A program made the position numbers and the translations under genes. Shown here one piece after another: positions 36,276-45,451 of a stretch of 64,000 nucleotides of DNA. This stretch comes from Aquimarina brevivitae (GTDB lineage: Bacteria > Bacteroidota > Bacteroidia > Flavobacteriales > Flavobacteriaceae). The notes beneath the pieces were generated by a model. That model worked only from the letters and a program-made list of their open reading frames with translations, was not told where the DNA came from and made no database searches. Location: positions 25,031 through 89,030 of the forward strand of contig NZ_SGXE01000004.1 of assembly GCF_004216895.1 (NCBI RefSeq), read 5' to 3'. The number at the start of each line of letters is the position of its first letter. Within the stretch, counting starts at the first letter, position 1.

Positions 36276-38303
36276 TTAAACTTTTTTAAGCACTACCTGT
36301 TCCCCTTCTTTTTGAACAATTTGGTTATAGAACTCTTTTAGTGCCAGATAATAGTTTGAAGTAATTACTGGAGTAGCAATAGTCTCATTAACCACCACCT
36401 GAATGGTTCCATTAACGAAATTAGTTCTATATGTAAAGCTACCCAAATTATTTGGTAATTTAAATGCGCCAGATTTTGGCAATTCTACCACTTCATATCC
36501 TTCAGGTATCTTAATGTTAATCATGTAGGAGTCTGAAAAACCGTAACCAAAATCCACTGGATATTGTCTATCTTCGGCTTTGAAAATATTTTCATTTTCT
36601 TTGAGAAAAAGTAATGGTGAAAAATACATTTCATCCTCAATTACCTCCACTTCATTAGTTGTTTTGAAGGATAAGGTTTCAACCACTCCTTTACCTACTT
36701 GGTTGAGGCCTTCTAGTTCTATCTCTGCAGCCTCCGAAAGGTTGTATTTTTCAATAATGTCTTTTTGACTATCAGCTTTGGATTTTGAAATATTATAAGA
36801 TCTATAAGAATGCGCATATTGAGTAGCATACCTGTTACTTAGCTTGCCTTCAACAACCCCTTGCTCGCTTATTTGACACTGCACTGCTGTTCTAAGTACT
36901 GTTGGTTTTGAAGGTCTAAGATTCACCATTTTTGAGTTTCCATCTTCCGTAATTACTCTTCCGACTCCACGAATGATTCTTGATGGTAATACGTTAGGGT
37001 AACCAATCTTATCGGTTGCATCTAATAACATAGACCCTCCTTCTTTGAATTTTACCAGGGTTAACACATAATTGAAGCCATCAATACTAGGAAAAAGTGA
37101 AACAGGCTTACTACTAGAACTTGCTATTACCGGGTAGGCATTGATCCCAGCCGTTCTTAGCATAGAGGTTAACATAAGATTTATTTCGGCTACATTACCC
37201 GTTCCTTCTTTAAAGCATTTCTTAACCCCTTCAGAGCTAAAAACCCCATATTTACCATTCCAAGTTACCTTGTTTTTAACAAAATTGTAAATCAACGCTG
37301 TTTTATCCACTGGGTTTGAAACGCCGCTGATCACATTTGCCAACTCCTCTTTATAATAATTCGATTTATCAATTTCTCCACCAAAGCTACTACTAGAATA
37401 TATACGTTTAGATACATCCTCCCAAGTAGTAGAATAATACTCTATGGGTTCTTGTGGGAAATTAACAAAAGACAATTCGTATAAAATTGAGGAGATAAAA
37501 TTATCAATATTACCCGCATAAGGCTCTTCCTTAAAGGCAGGTACATTTTCTAGACTAATACTTTCTTTATTCACTACAAAATTCACTTCATCCCTCGACC
37601 AGTCTGTTCTTGTGGTATTCCCATTGAAGCCCACTCCTCTTCTGTTTTTAGTAGTTAAGATTACCTTATCATTATATTGAGAAGTCTTTAAGTCTATGGG
37701 TAAATAACCTGTGGTAAATTTTTTGTAGACAAAATATTCTGGCGATTTTACGTTCACCTCCAATTTTTTAATTGGAATTTCATATTGTAAATAAATTCGA
37801 TCCATACTAAACAAAAATGGAGAAACTACTTTATACTTATACTCTACTACTGAACCCTCATCTATTGCAGGCATAGTAAATTTAACCTCATCATAATATT
37901 CTGAAAATTCATTTTTGAATATTCCATCTTTTTTAAGTTTAGTCTCTTCAATTTTATCACCAGAAAGGTTATAGGTTACGGCTTTTAGACCAGTAAGTAT
38001 CTCATCATCTCCTCCCTTTTTATAGAGATATCGTTTATCAGATGCATATTCAAAACCTTCTTTATCGTAAATCTTTACTCTTTTGAACACATCGGTTATT
38101 AAACGAAAACCCTCTGATTGTGTATATTCTATATATACCTCTTGATTTTCATAAAGTACTGCAGCAGAAGCAGTGCTATCTAAGGGATGCGATTTTTCTA
38201 ATAATTCCTCTTTCGAAACTTTACCAAATTTATACTCTTGAGCTTGGGTTACCCCAATTGTAAATACTAGCAGTATACTGCAAATTGCGATACAATTTTT
38301 CAT
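36276..38303 (-). CDS. DUF3857/transglutaminase-like protein lacking the catalytic Cys and His
   Basis: A 675-residue exported protein. Signal peptide about 1-21. DUF3857 domain about 40-220 and a transglutaminase-like core about 330-430. Where the paralogue next door has GDCKALTNY, this one has GNVAEINLM: the nucleophile Cys is Val371. The His position is Asn411 (FNYVL); Asp428 is kept (LLDAT). The protein is therefore predicted to be catalytically inactive as a thiol enzyme. The C-terminal about 130 residues are beta-rich. It follows the related 638-residue gene by 13 bp. Confidence 0.85.
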   Translation of the reverse strand: MKNCIAICSILLVFTIGVTQAQEYKFGKVSKEELLEKSHPLDSTASAAVLYENQEVYIEYTQSEGFRLITDVFKRVKIYDKEGFEYASDKRYLYKKGGDDEILTGLKAVTYNLSGDKIEETKLKKDGIFKNEFSEYYDEVKFTMPAIDEGSVVEYKYKVVSPFLFSMDRIYLQYEIPIKKLEVNVKSPEYFVYKKFTTGYLPIDLKTSQYNDKVILTTKNRRGVGFNGNTTRTDWSRDEVNFVVNKESISLENVPAFKEEPYAGNIDNFISSILYELSFVNFPQEPIEYYSTTWEDVSKRIYSSSSFGGEIDKSNYYKEELANVISGVSNPVDKTALIYNFVKNKVTWNGKYGVFSSEGVKKCFKEGTGNVAEINLMLTSMLRTAGINAYPVIASSSSKPVSLFPSIDGFNYVLTLVKFKEGGSMLLDATDKIGYPNVLPSRIIRGVGRVITEDGNSKMVNLRPSKPTVLRTAVQCQISEQGVVEGKLSNRYATQYAHSYRSYNISKSKADSQKDIIEKYNLSEAAEIELEGLNQVGKGVVETLSFKTTNEVEVIEDEMYFSPLLFLKENENIFKAEDRQYPVDFGYGFSDSYMINIKIPEGYEVVELPKSGAFKLPNNLGSFTYRTNFVNGTIQVVVNETIATPVITSNYYLALKEFYNQIVQKEGEQVVLKKV

Positions 38304-38316
38304 GTTACTTGTTTGA

Positions 38317-40233
38317 TTATTGTTTTTTCAACACGATTTTTGTGTCATCGATATTTTTGATTTTTTCAAAAAACAGTCTAAACTCCTTATATGCCTCTTT
38401 AGGATAAAGACCGTCTTTAAGGATCAACTTTCGGTAGCATTCAAGTTGATTATTACTTAGTTTTCGTATTCTATATGTATACAAGCCGAATTGAGTTCGT
38501 ATTGTTTGTGCCCTTGGCAAATTATCAATACCATATCCATCGGGCATCGTAATAACATAGGTATCTTCGTTAGTATACCCTCTAGAAATATCCAATGGCG
38601 AAATTCTATCCTTATACTTAGGCAATGAATTTGTAAAGCGCGAAAATACATTGGGTGTAAACAATATTCTACTACCCGCTTTTTTGCAGTAAGCGGTAGT
38701 ATTAATTTTTAGTTTTTCTGTAAACTGAATGGAATCTTTATCATTTTTAAGATCGATCTCTGTAACTTGCAAGTCATTGATATAATTCCATAACTTTTGA
38801 TAATGTAATTTTTGATCTTTTTGATCTTGAAAAATAATATTGTGATTCCAGTCGTATTCTAATCCAGATGCTTTTCGCGTTACTGAGGCCCTCATGGATT
38901 TATCCGCAAAAATTTCGATCTCTGCCTGGGTAATAAGTATATTCTCTTCTGTAGTATACTTTTTTGTAGTCTTTATCTTCCCGCCGGTTGGAGTTATTAA
39001 CACAACCTTTCTGTCATCTGTGAAATCTCCTAAAAAATTATACGGCATGGTTTGGCTGGTACATTCTAACCAAATATCATCTTCACCGTCGGGCACATTA
39101 AGTATGACGTGATTTCCGTCAAAAGCCGCAAAAGTAGTATCTATATCTTGTTTTTCCTGATCTGCATATACAATACTATAGTACGATTCTATCCCCTGAC
39201 TACTTAACAATGCCTTGGTGTAATTCGTCAATGCTTTACAATCACCATACCCCAATCGATCTACATCCGAGGCTAAAAACGGCATCCACCCACCTATCCC
39301 TAGTTGTATACTTACATAACGAGTCTTATCCTGTACATACTTATAGATACTTTTAACTTTTTCCTTTTTTGTCGTTAGTGTATCTACCATCTTAGTTACA
39401 TGGTCCAAGGTTTCTTGTGGCAGTTCTGACCTCCCTTTGAGCAGCTTATCATACATCCATTTACCCAGGTTATCCCAATCTGAAGCTGTTCCTTCTACCT
39501 CTGCTAAAGTAAATTGATCCATAGCGACTCTTACGTATGGAAAAACATATCTAGAGGCCAAACTATAGACCTCAGGAGCATAGGCTTTAGACTTTTGGAT
39601 ACTATACGCTACCTTATTGTCTTCTGCTTTTTTAATGACCCCAAATTTATCTAGATTCTTTTCATTAAATCGCCAATCACTATCCGAAAGATTATAAATT
39701 GTATAGCTACTTTTATTTACGCTCAATTTATTATCTGCAATAGGGATCCACGGAGTAATAAAAGCAGTGTTAGTCAGCTCTACCTCACTAGTATATGAAA
39801 CGGTGTAAGGATATTCAACAGGAGTATATTCCAGATATTTAACTCGGTTATCTGATGCTAAAGAAAAACCGTCAAACGCACTAACATCTATAAAATCCTT
39901 TTTTCTGATTTTTTTAATTTCCTCTCCTACCGAATTATGAATAGTAGCTTCAATTCGTTTAATCTTAGTAGAATTATCATAGGACTCATAGGCTTGTATA
40001 AGATCATTACCATATCTGTTTAGAACCGTTACGGTTCTTGATGTAGTAATAACAACCGAATTTTTAGATTTTATAGTAACGACTATTTCCTCGTTTCTGA
40101 CCACTGCATTAGCATCTTGAATCAAAACACTATCCAGTACTATTGATTGTAGATCAGAGAATTCCTGGGCGTAACTACTGGAGATATATAAAAAAAGGCA
40201 TACTGCACATTGCAGTAGTACTTTATAATTCAT
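38317..40233 (-). CDS. DUF3857/transglutaminase-like secreted protein
   Basis: A 638-residue exported protein with a signal peptide (about 1-22), DUF3857 (about 45-220) and a transglutaminase-like core. The core contains LGYGDCKALTNYTKALL (Cys332), GNHVILNV (His375) and WLECTSQ, where Glu390 stands at the usual Asp position. The enzyme is therefore possibly active. Function unknown. It starts 23 bp after dtd and is followed by a degenerate paralogue. Confidence 0.87.
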   Translation of the reverse strand: MNYKVLLQCAVCLFLYISSSYAQEFSDLQSIVLDSVLIQDANAVVRNEEIVVTIKSKNSVVITTSRTVTVLNRYGNDLIQAYESYDNSTKIKRIEATIHNSVGEEIKKIRKKDFIDVSAFDGFSLASDNRVKYLEYTPVEYPYTVSYTSEVELTNTAFITPWIPIADNKLSVNKSSYTIYNLSDSDWRFNEKNLDKFGVIKKAEDNKVAYSIQKSKAYAPEVYSLASRYVFPYVRVAMDQFTLAEVEGTASDWDNLGKWMYDKLLKGRSELPQETLDHVTKMVDTLTTKKEKVKSIYKYVQDKTRYVSIQLGIGGWMPFLASDVDRLGYGDCKALTNYTKALLSSQGIESYYSIVYADQEKQDIDTTFAAFDGNHVILNVPDGEDDIWLECTSQTMPYNFLGDFTDDRKVVLITPTGGKIKTTKKYTTEENILITQAEIEIFADKSMRASVTRKASGLEYDWNHNIIFQDQKDQKLHYQKLWNYINDLQVTEIDLKNDKDSIQFTEKLKINTTAYCKKAGSRILFTPNVFSRFTNSLPKYKDRISPLDISRGYTNEDTYVITMPDGYGIDNLPRAQTIRTQFGLYTYRIRKLSNNQLECYRKLILKDGLYPKEAYKEFRLFFEKIKNIDDTKIVLKKQ

Positions 40234-40256
40234 AGGATTAATTTTGGGGCTTAATA

Positions 40257-40709
40257 CTATTCTTTATTTTTGGTATCGATGCTAATCGTTACAGGTCCAT
40301 CATTTTGTATAAAAACCTGCATATCGGCCCCAAATATACCAGTACTTATCGTTTTTTGTAAGATATTTTCCATTTTTTTTATAAAAGACTCATATAATGG
40401 AATTGCTATATCCGGTTTTGATGCCTTGATATAACTGGGACGATTACCCTTTTTGGTACTGGCGTGTAGGGTAAATTGACTAACGACTAACGCTTCTCCA
40501 TTAATGTCTAATAAGCTTAAATTCATTACTCCCTCGACATCGTTAAATATTCTTAACTGACAGATTTTTTTGCATAACCAATCTATATCCTCTTGAGTAT
40601 CTGAATCTTCAACCCCCAAAAGAATTAAAACCCCGATTCCAATTTTAGCTTCTTCCTTGCCGTCAATTTGAACTGATGATGCTTTAACGCGCTGTATAAT
40701 AGCTCTCAT
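40257..40709 (-). CDS. dtd: D-aminoacyl-tRNA deacylase
   Basis: Proofreading enzyme that frees tRNA mischarged with D-amino acids. The two active-site motifs are intact: SQFTLHAST and the cross-subunit NDGPVT with the cis Gly-Pro. The 150-residue length and MRAIIQRVKASSVQIDG start are typical. It lies between rsgA and the DUF3857 genes. Confidence 0.97.
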   Translation of the reverse strand: MRAIIQRVKASSVQIDGKEEAKIGIGVLILLGVEDSDTQEDIDWLCKKICQLRIFNDVEGVMNLSLLDINGEALVVSQFTLHASTKKGNRPSYIKASKPDIAIPLYESFIKKMENILQKTISTGIFGADMQVFIQNDGPVTISIDTKNKE

Positions 40710-40774
40710 ATTAAATTATGCTTTCTATACTGTGTCCATAACAGGAAAAATGTTACCCTATTATTTTAAAATAT

Positions 40775-41728
40775 TTATTCCGAGTCGTATACGTTTTTCC
40801 TATAACCTTCATCCTCGCCTTCTAAAATCTGCAAGTAACTTTTATATCTGGACCAAGCTATTTCTTCGTTTTCTAAAGCCTCTTTAACTGCGCATTGTGG
40901 TTCATTAATATGTAAACAATTATTGAATTTACATTCGGATTTTAACTCAAAAAACTCTGGGAAATAATCTCCAAGTTCTTCTTTCGCTATATCAACCACT
41001 CCAAATCCTTTTATACCGGGGGTATCAATAATTTTTGCATCAAAACTAAGATCGTACATTTCTGCAAAGGTTGTCGTATGTTGTCCTTGCTGATGCTGCT
41101 CACTAGTTTCGGCTGTTTTCAGGTTCAATGTTGGTTCGATAGCATTTACTAAGGTAGACTTACCCACTCCACTATGCCCAGAAAACATGCTAACATTGCC
41201 TGTCATCAATGCTTTAACCTTTTCCACGTTTTTACCAGTTTTAGCTGAAATCCCAAGGCACTCGTAACCAATATCTCTGTATAGTGAAGCTAAATACTTA
41301 GCTTCCATAAATTCTTCCTCTGATTGGTTGTCTGTTTTATTGAAAAGTAAAACCACTCTAATATCGTAGGCTTCCGCCGTAACTAAGAAACGATCTATAA
41401 AAGTTGTAAAAGTAGTTGGGTTATTTATTGTAATCAATAAAAAAACAACGTCAATATTGGCCGCAATGATATGAGTTTGTTTAGACAGGTTTACAGACTT
41501 TCTTATGATATAATTTTTTCTTTCGTGGATACTTTCAATGACGCCGGTAACCTCATCTGATTTTGTTTCTAAAGAAAAATCAACTACATCACCAACAGCT
41601 ATTGGATTCGTACTTTTTATTCCTTGAATCCTAAACTTTCCTTTTATTCTACATTGATATATGTTACCGTTCTCTGCTTTAACGGTATACCAACTCCCCG
41701 TAGATTTATATACAATTCCTGTCATCAT
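40775..41728 (-). CDS. rsgA: Small ribosomal subunit biogenesis GTPase RsgA
   Basis: Circularly permuted GTPase that matures the 30S subunit. An N-terminal OB fold is followed by G4 (NKTD), G1 (GHSGVGKSTL), switch HQQGQHTTT, G3 (DTPGIKGFG) and the C-terminal zinc knuckle with CKFNNCLH and a downstream Cys. At 317 residues it is complete. Either of two consecutive ATGs could start it. First gene of the presumed rsgA-dtd-...-aroA operon; the rightward neighbour is divergent. Confidence 0.96.
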   Translation of the reverse strand: MMTGIVYKSTGSWYTVKAENGNIYQCRIKGKFRIQGIKSTNPIAVGDVVDFSLETKSDEVTGVIESIHERKNYIIRKSVNLSKQTHIIAANIDVVFLLITINNPTTFTTFIDRFLVTAEAYDIRVVLLFNKTDNQSEEEFMEAKYLASLYRDIGYECLGISAKTGKNVEKVKALMTGNVSMFSGHSGVGKSTLVNAIEPTLNLKTAETSEQHQQGQHTTTFAEMYDLSFDAKIIDTPGIKGFGVVDIAKEELGDYFPEFFELKSECKFNNCLHINEPQCAVKEALENEEIAWSRYKSYLQILEGEDEGYRKNVYDSE

Positions 41729-41837
41729 TGCAAAGATGCAAATAAAAAGATAAAATTTAACAAAATATGTATACTTTAGCCTGCTGCACGGACTGATGGT
41801 GTGGCAAGAAAAATCAATTTTTTAAAACCATTAGAAT

Positions 41838-42293
41838 ATGAAAAAATCGTTATTATTGGTAGCAATAGCTATGCTTAGCTTTACCGGATCATTTGCTCAG
41901 CAAACGTACGAGTATCAAATTGTAACTGTAATTGAATCTATTGTACCAAATGGGGTTGGTAGATCACGGATGATTACCGCTAATGAATCCAGAGATTACA
42001 AGGAGTTTACTTCAACAAGGTCTGAAGAAGACAACTCTCGTAATAAATCGGATCGAGGTGATATCCGTGTCAAAGGGTTCGATGAAACAAAACTGTTAAA
42101 CTTTTTCAACCTTGGTGGCATCAGATTTCAAAATATTGCTGCAAACGACGCCATTGTAATGTCAAAAATGAACACTATGGCCGGTGAGGGATGGGAACTT
42201 GCCTTTGTTAATAGTGGTGTTGAAAGTTTCTCTGGAAAAGGAGATAGTAATGGAATTTTTGTTACTCGGTATATTTTTAAAAGAAAAATGTAA
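41838..42293 (+). CDS. Small secreted protein, DUF4177-like
   Basis: A 151-residue exported protein with a signal peptide (1-20, ending GSFAQ). The C-terminal half contains MNTMAGEGWELAFVNSG, the pattern typical of DUF4177-type small beta domains. No catalytic residues or partners are evident. It is a single gene between rsgA and the aromatic operon and ends at a shared bidirectional terminator. Confidence 0.75.
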   Translation: MKKSLLLVAIAMLSFTGSFAQQTYEYQIVTVIESIVPNGVGRSRMITANESRDYKEFTSTRSEEDNSRNKSDRGDIRVKGFDETKLLNFFNLGGIRFQNIAANDAIVMSKMNTMAGEGWELAFVNSGVESFSGKGDSNGIFVTRYIFKRKM

Positions 42294-42312
42294 TTCAATT
42301 CTTATATAAACT

Positions 42313-42342
42313 AAAAAAGGCTCCCAAAAGGGAGCCTTTTTT
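42313..42342. terminator. bidirectional terminator
   Basis: A 13-bp perfect stem (AAAAAAGGCTCCC 42313-42325 with GGGAGCCTTTTTT 42330-42342), loop AAAA, with T runs on both strands. It serves the small secreted gene and the end of the aromatic operon, overlapping the stop of the DAHP synthase gene. Confidence 0.9.
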
Positions 42343-43423
42343 ATGATCGTGCTACTTTTTTCTGATGGTTAATAGATTCTTGGTGTATCGCTTTAAAAAT
42401 TCTCAAAATAAACTCTTCGCTCAACCCGTGTTCTTCTCCTTCGAGTATCATCTTACCCAAAATTTCATTCCAGCGTTTAGATTGAAGTATAGCAACATTT
42501 TGTTTTGCTTTTACCTTACCAATTTCATCCGAAATCTTCATACGATTAGACAATACATCAATCAACTTGTGGTCAATAACATCAATCTGAGCACGTAACT
42601 CACTTAATGCCTTTTCGTATGCTTCATTGTCTCCAACCTCTTTTCTGATTTTTAAATCTTTCATATACTGAATTAAGGTTTTAGGCTCGATTTGTTGTTT
42701 GGCATCACTCCATGCATTATCCGGATCATAATGGGTTTCGACAATTAATCCATCAAAATTTAAATCTAATGCGGTTTGAGAAAGATCAAAAATTAAATCT
42801 CTTCTACCAGCGATGTGCGAAGGGTCTAGAATTAATGGTAGATCCGGAAATCTATTTTGCAAATCGATAGGTATTTGCCATTCTGGGATATTTCGATACT
42901 TTGTTTTTTGATAAGTAGAAAAACCTCTATGAATAACCCCTAAGTTTTTTACATCTGCAGTATAGAAACGTTCTACAGCTCCCAACCATAGAGATAAATC
43001 TGGATTTATTGGATTTTTAATCAATACTGGATTATCAATTCCTTTGCACGCATCCGCAATATCCTGAACTATAAAAGGAGACACTGTACTTCTAGCTCCT
43101 ATCCAAAGCACATCCACTCCGTGATTCAGCGCTAATTCCACATGGTGGGGATTAGCGACTTCGGTGGCAATTTTCATCCCAGTCTCTTCTTTGGCACGTT
43201 GCAACCATTTTAACCCTAAAGCGCCAACTCCTTCAAAATTACCAGGTCGTGTTCTTGGTTTCCAAATTCCAGCTCTAAGTACAGTAGCATCGGAGTTTTT
43301 GAGCTGATGCGCTATGGTTAGTACTTGGTCTTCTGTTTCTGCGCTGCAAGGACCTGCAATTACTAAAGGATGATCCAAATTATAGTTATCTAACCATCCT
43401 CTTAATTCTTTTTTATTTTCCAT
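42341..43423 (-). CDS. Bifunctional DAHP synthase / chorismate mutase
   Basis: First enzyme of the shikimate pathway fused to chorismate mutase. Residues about 1-262 are a KDO8P-synthase-like DAHP synthase (VIAGPCSAE, LRAGIWKPRTRPGNFEG, DPSHIAGRR). Residues about 265-355 are an AroQ-type chorismate mutase (LRAQIDVIDHKLIDVLSNRMKISDEIG). C-terminal fusions of this type are known in Bacteroidota. It is the last gene of the Phe/Tyr operon, 25 bp after tyrA. The mutase domain often confers feedback inhibition by prephenate or chorismate. Confidence 0.95.
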   Translation of the reverse strand: MENKKELRGWLDNYNLDHPLVIAGPCSAETEDQVLTIAHQLKNSDATVLRAGIWKPRTRPGNFEGVGALGLKWLQRAKEETGMKIATEVANPHHVELALNHGVDVLWIGARSTVSPFIVQDIADACKGIDNPVLIKNPINPDLSLWLGAVERFYTADVKNLGVIHRGFSTYQKTKYRNIPEWQIPIDLQNRFPDLPLILDPSHIAGRRDLIFDLSQTALDLNFDGLIVETHYDPDNAWSDAKQQIEPKTLIQYMKDLKIRKEVGDNEAYEKALSELRAQIDVIDHKLIDVLSNRMKISDEIGKVKAKQNVAILQSKRWNEILGKMILEGEEHGLSEEFILRIFKAIHQESINHQKKVARS

Positions 43424-43448
43424 ATTTTTTTCTTCAAAAATGTTTTTA

Positions 43449-44297
43449 TTAAGCGATACCTTTTAAGATTGATTTTATGTAATTTGTTTCTTTCATTTCT
43501 TGAAATATTTTAGAGAAGTCATTATGCTCCATCAACTCTTTAAATTGGGTTAAGTTTGCTATGTACTCTTCTAAGGATTCAATTACATTTTCTTTGTTCT
43601 GTTCAAATATTGGGGCCCACATAGCTGGTGAGCTTTTGGCTAATCGTACGGTAGAAGCAAAACCACTGCCTGCCATATCAAAAATATCACGTTCATTCTT
43701 TTCCTTCTCAATTACTGTTTTACCTAACATAAAGGAACTGATATGGGACAAATGTGAAACGTATGCAATATGCTTATCATGAGATTCTGGATCCATATAC
43801 CGAATACGCATACCTAATCGATTAAATATATTCATGGCCTTTTCCTGTAACTTGAAAGCAGTCTTTTCTACTTCGCAAATAATATTAGTTTTATCCCTAA
43901 ACAGATTTGCGATAGCAGCTTCAGGTCCAGAGAATTCGGTTCCGGCGATTGGATGTGTTGCTAAATAGTTTCTTCTATTTTTATGCTTGCTCACAACTTT
44001 ACATAATTGTTCTTTTGTAGAACTAACATCAAACACTAAACAGTGCTCATTAACCTCATCTAACACCTTGGGTAATTCAGCAACCGTAACATCAACAGGT
44101 ATGGCAATAATTACCACATCAGCTTCAGACAGCGAGGAATATGTAGATTTTTCATCTATAACACCTAAAGAAAGCGATTTGTCTAAATGTTCTTCATTTT
44201 TATCTATACCGTACACCTTTGCCTCGTTAAAAGCAGCTTTGATATCTATCGCCATAGACCCCCCAATATGCCCTATTCCTATTACAAATACGTTCAT
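43449..44297 (-). CDS. tyrA: Prephenate dehydrogenase
   Basis: NAD(P)-dependent oxidative decarboxylase that makes 4-hydroxyphenylpyruvate for tyrosine. N-terminal Rossmann loop GIGHIGGSMAIDIK, then VFDVSSTKEQL and HPIAGTEFSGPEAA, the classical TyrA signatures. At 282 residues there is no fused ACT or mutase domain. It overlaps the aminotransferase stop by 4 bp. Confidence 0.95.
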   Translation of the reverse strand: MNVFVIGIGHIGGSMAIDIKAAFNEAKVYGIDKNEEHLDKSLSLGVIDEKSTYSSLSEADVVIIAIPVDVTVAELPKVLDEVNEHCLVFDVSSTKEQLCKVVSKHKNRRNYLATHPIAGTEFSGPEAAIANLFRDKTNIICEVEKTAFKLQEKAMNIFNRLGMRIRYMDPESHDKHIAYVSHLSHISSFMLGKTVIEKEKNERDIFDMAGSGFASTVRLAKSSPAMWAPIFEQNKENVIESLEEYIANLTQFKELMEHNDFSKIFQEMKETNYIKSILKGIA

Positions 44298-45451
44298 ACA
44301 CTTACTTTTAGTCGATTCATAGCTTGCTGAATTTCAACTTCTGTTACACAAAGTGAAAATCGGATATAACCTTTGCCATTGGCTCCAAATATATCTCCAG
44401 GAGCTATAAAAATATGATGCTCCTTAAGTAAACCATCGATATATGCTATGGAATCCTCACCATCGGGTAATTTAGCCCACACAAACATTCCTTTTGCGTT
44501 TTTATCAAAAGAACATCCTAATGAGGTTGCTATTTCCCAAATTAAATCTCTTCTTTTATTATAAATTGTATTAATCTCGTTGAACCAACTCTTATCCATT
44601 TTTAAGGCCGCTATAGCTCCTTTTTGAATGCCTAGAAACATACCACTATCCATATTACTCTTTACTTTGAGAATGGCATTAATCATTTTACTTCCTCCAC
44701 TAACCATACCAACTCTCCAACCCGCCATGTTAAATGTTTTACTTAGTGAATTTAATTCTAAAGCTACTTCCTTAGCGCCTGGGACTGCTAAAATGCTTGC
44801 AGGAGATTCATTAAGAATAAAGCTATAGGGGTTATCTTTAACTAACAAAATATTATGTTTCTTGGCAAAATTGACCAGTTTAGTAAACAATTGATTATTT
44901 CCTGCTGCTCCTGTGGGCATGTGTGGGTAATTGACCCACATTATTTTGACTCTGGATAAGTCTCGTTTTTCTAATTCAGTAAAATCAGGCTCCCAATTAA
45001 GTGCTGGTTTTAAATCATAATATACCGGATGAGCACCTACTAGTTTCGTAACCGAAGTATAAGTAGGATAACCAGGATCAGGAACCAATACTTCATCTCC
45101 GGGATTTAAATACGCTAAAGAAATATGCATGATTCCTTCTTTAGAACCCATCAAAGGAAGTATTTCTGTTTCTGGGTTGAGCTGCACATTATAATATTTG
45201 GTATAAAAATTAGCAATTGCCTTTCTTAACTCAGGCACACCTTGGTAACTCTGGTACTTGTGTACACCCTTATCACCGATTACATCTTTCATTGCCTCCA
45301 ATACCTCGGCGGGTGGTTCCAGATCAGGACTACCAATCGCCATATTAATAACCGGTTTCCCTGCGGCAATAAGAGCTCTTACTTCTCTAAGCTTAGTAGA
45401 AAAGTAATATTCTTCAACCGTTTCTAATCGCTTTGCAGTTGTAATTGTCAT
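44294..45451 (-). CDS. Class I/II aminotransferase, probably aromatic
   Basis: A 385-residue PLP-dependent fold-type I aminotransferase. The sequence contains NMAIGSPDLEPP, VPDPGYPTYTS, the catalytic-lysine region ELNSLSKTFNMAGWRVG and FIAPGDIFGANGKGYIRFSLC. Related enzymes include LL-diaminopimelate and aspartate aminotransferases, but the position between pheA and tyrA, overlapping both by 4 bp, argues for transamination of phenylpyruvate and hydroxyphenylpyruvate. Substrate is inference. Confidence 0.9.
   Translation of the reverse strand: MTITTAKRLETVEEYYFSTKLREVRALIAAGKPVINMAIGSPDLEPPAEVLEAMKDVIGDKGVHKYQSYQGVPELRKAIANFYTKYYNVQLNPETEILPLMGSKEGIMHISLAYLNPGDEVLVPDPGYPTYTSVTKLVGAHPVYYDLKPALNWEPDFTELEKRDLSRVKIMWVNYPHMPTGAAGNNQLFTKLVNFAKKHNILLVKDNPYSFILNESPASILAVPGAKEVALELNSLSKTFNMAGWRVGMVSGGSKMINAILKVKSNMDSGMFLGIQKGAIAALKMDKSWFNEINTIYNKRRDLIWEIATSLGCSFDKNAKGMFVWAKLPDGEDSIAYIDGLLKEHHIFIAPGDIFGANGKGYIRFSLCVTEVEIQQAMNRLKVSV

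Noticed and set aside
36276-38303. Pseudogene call for the degenerate DUF3857 protein
   Set aside because: The reading frame is intact over 675 residues with a clear signal peptide; only the catalytic residues are replaced, so it is a full gene with altered function.
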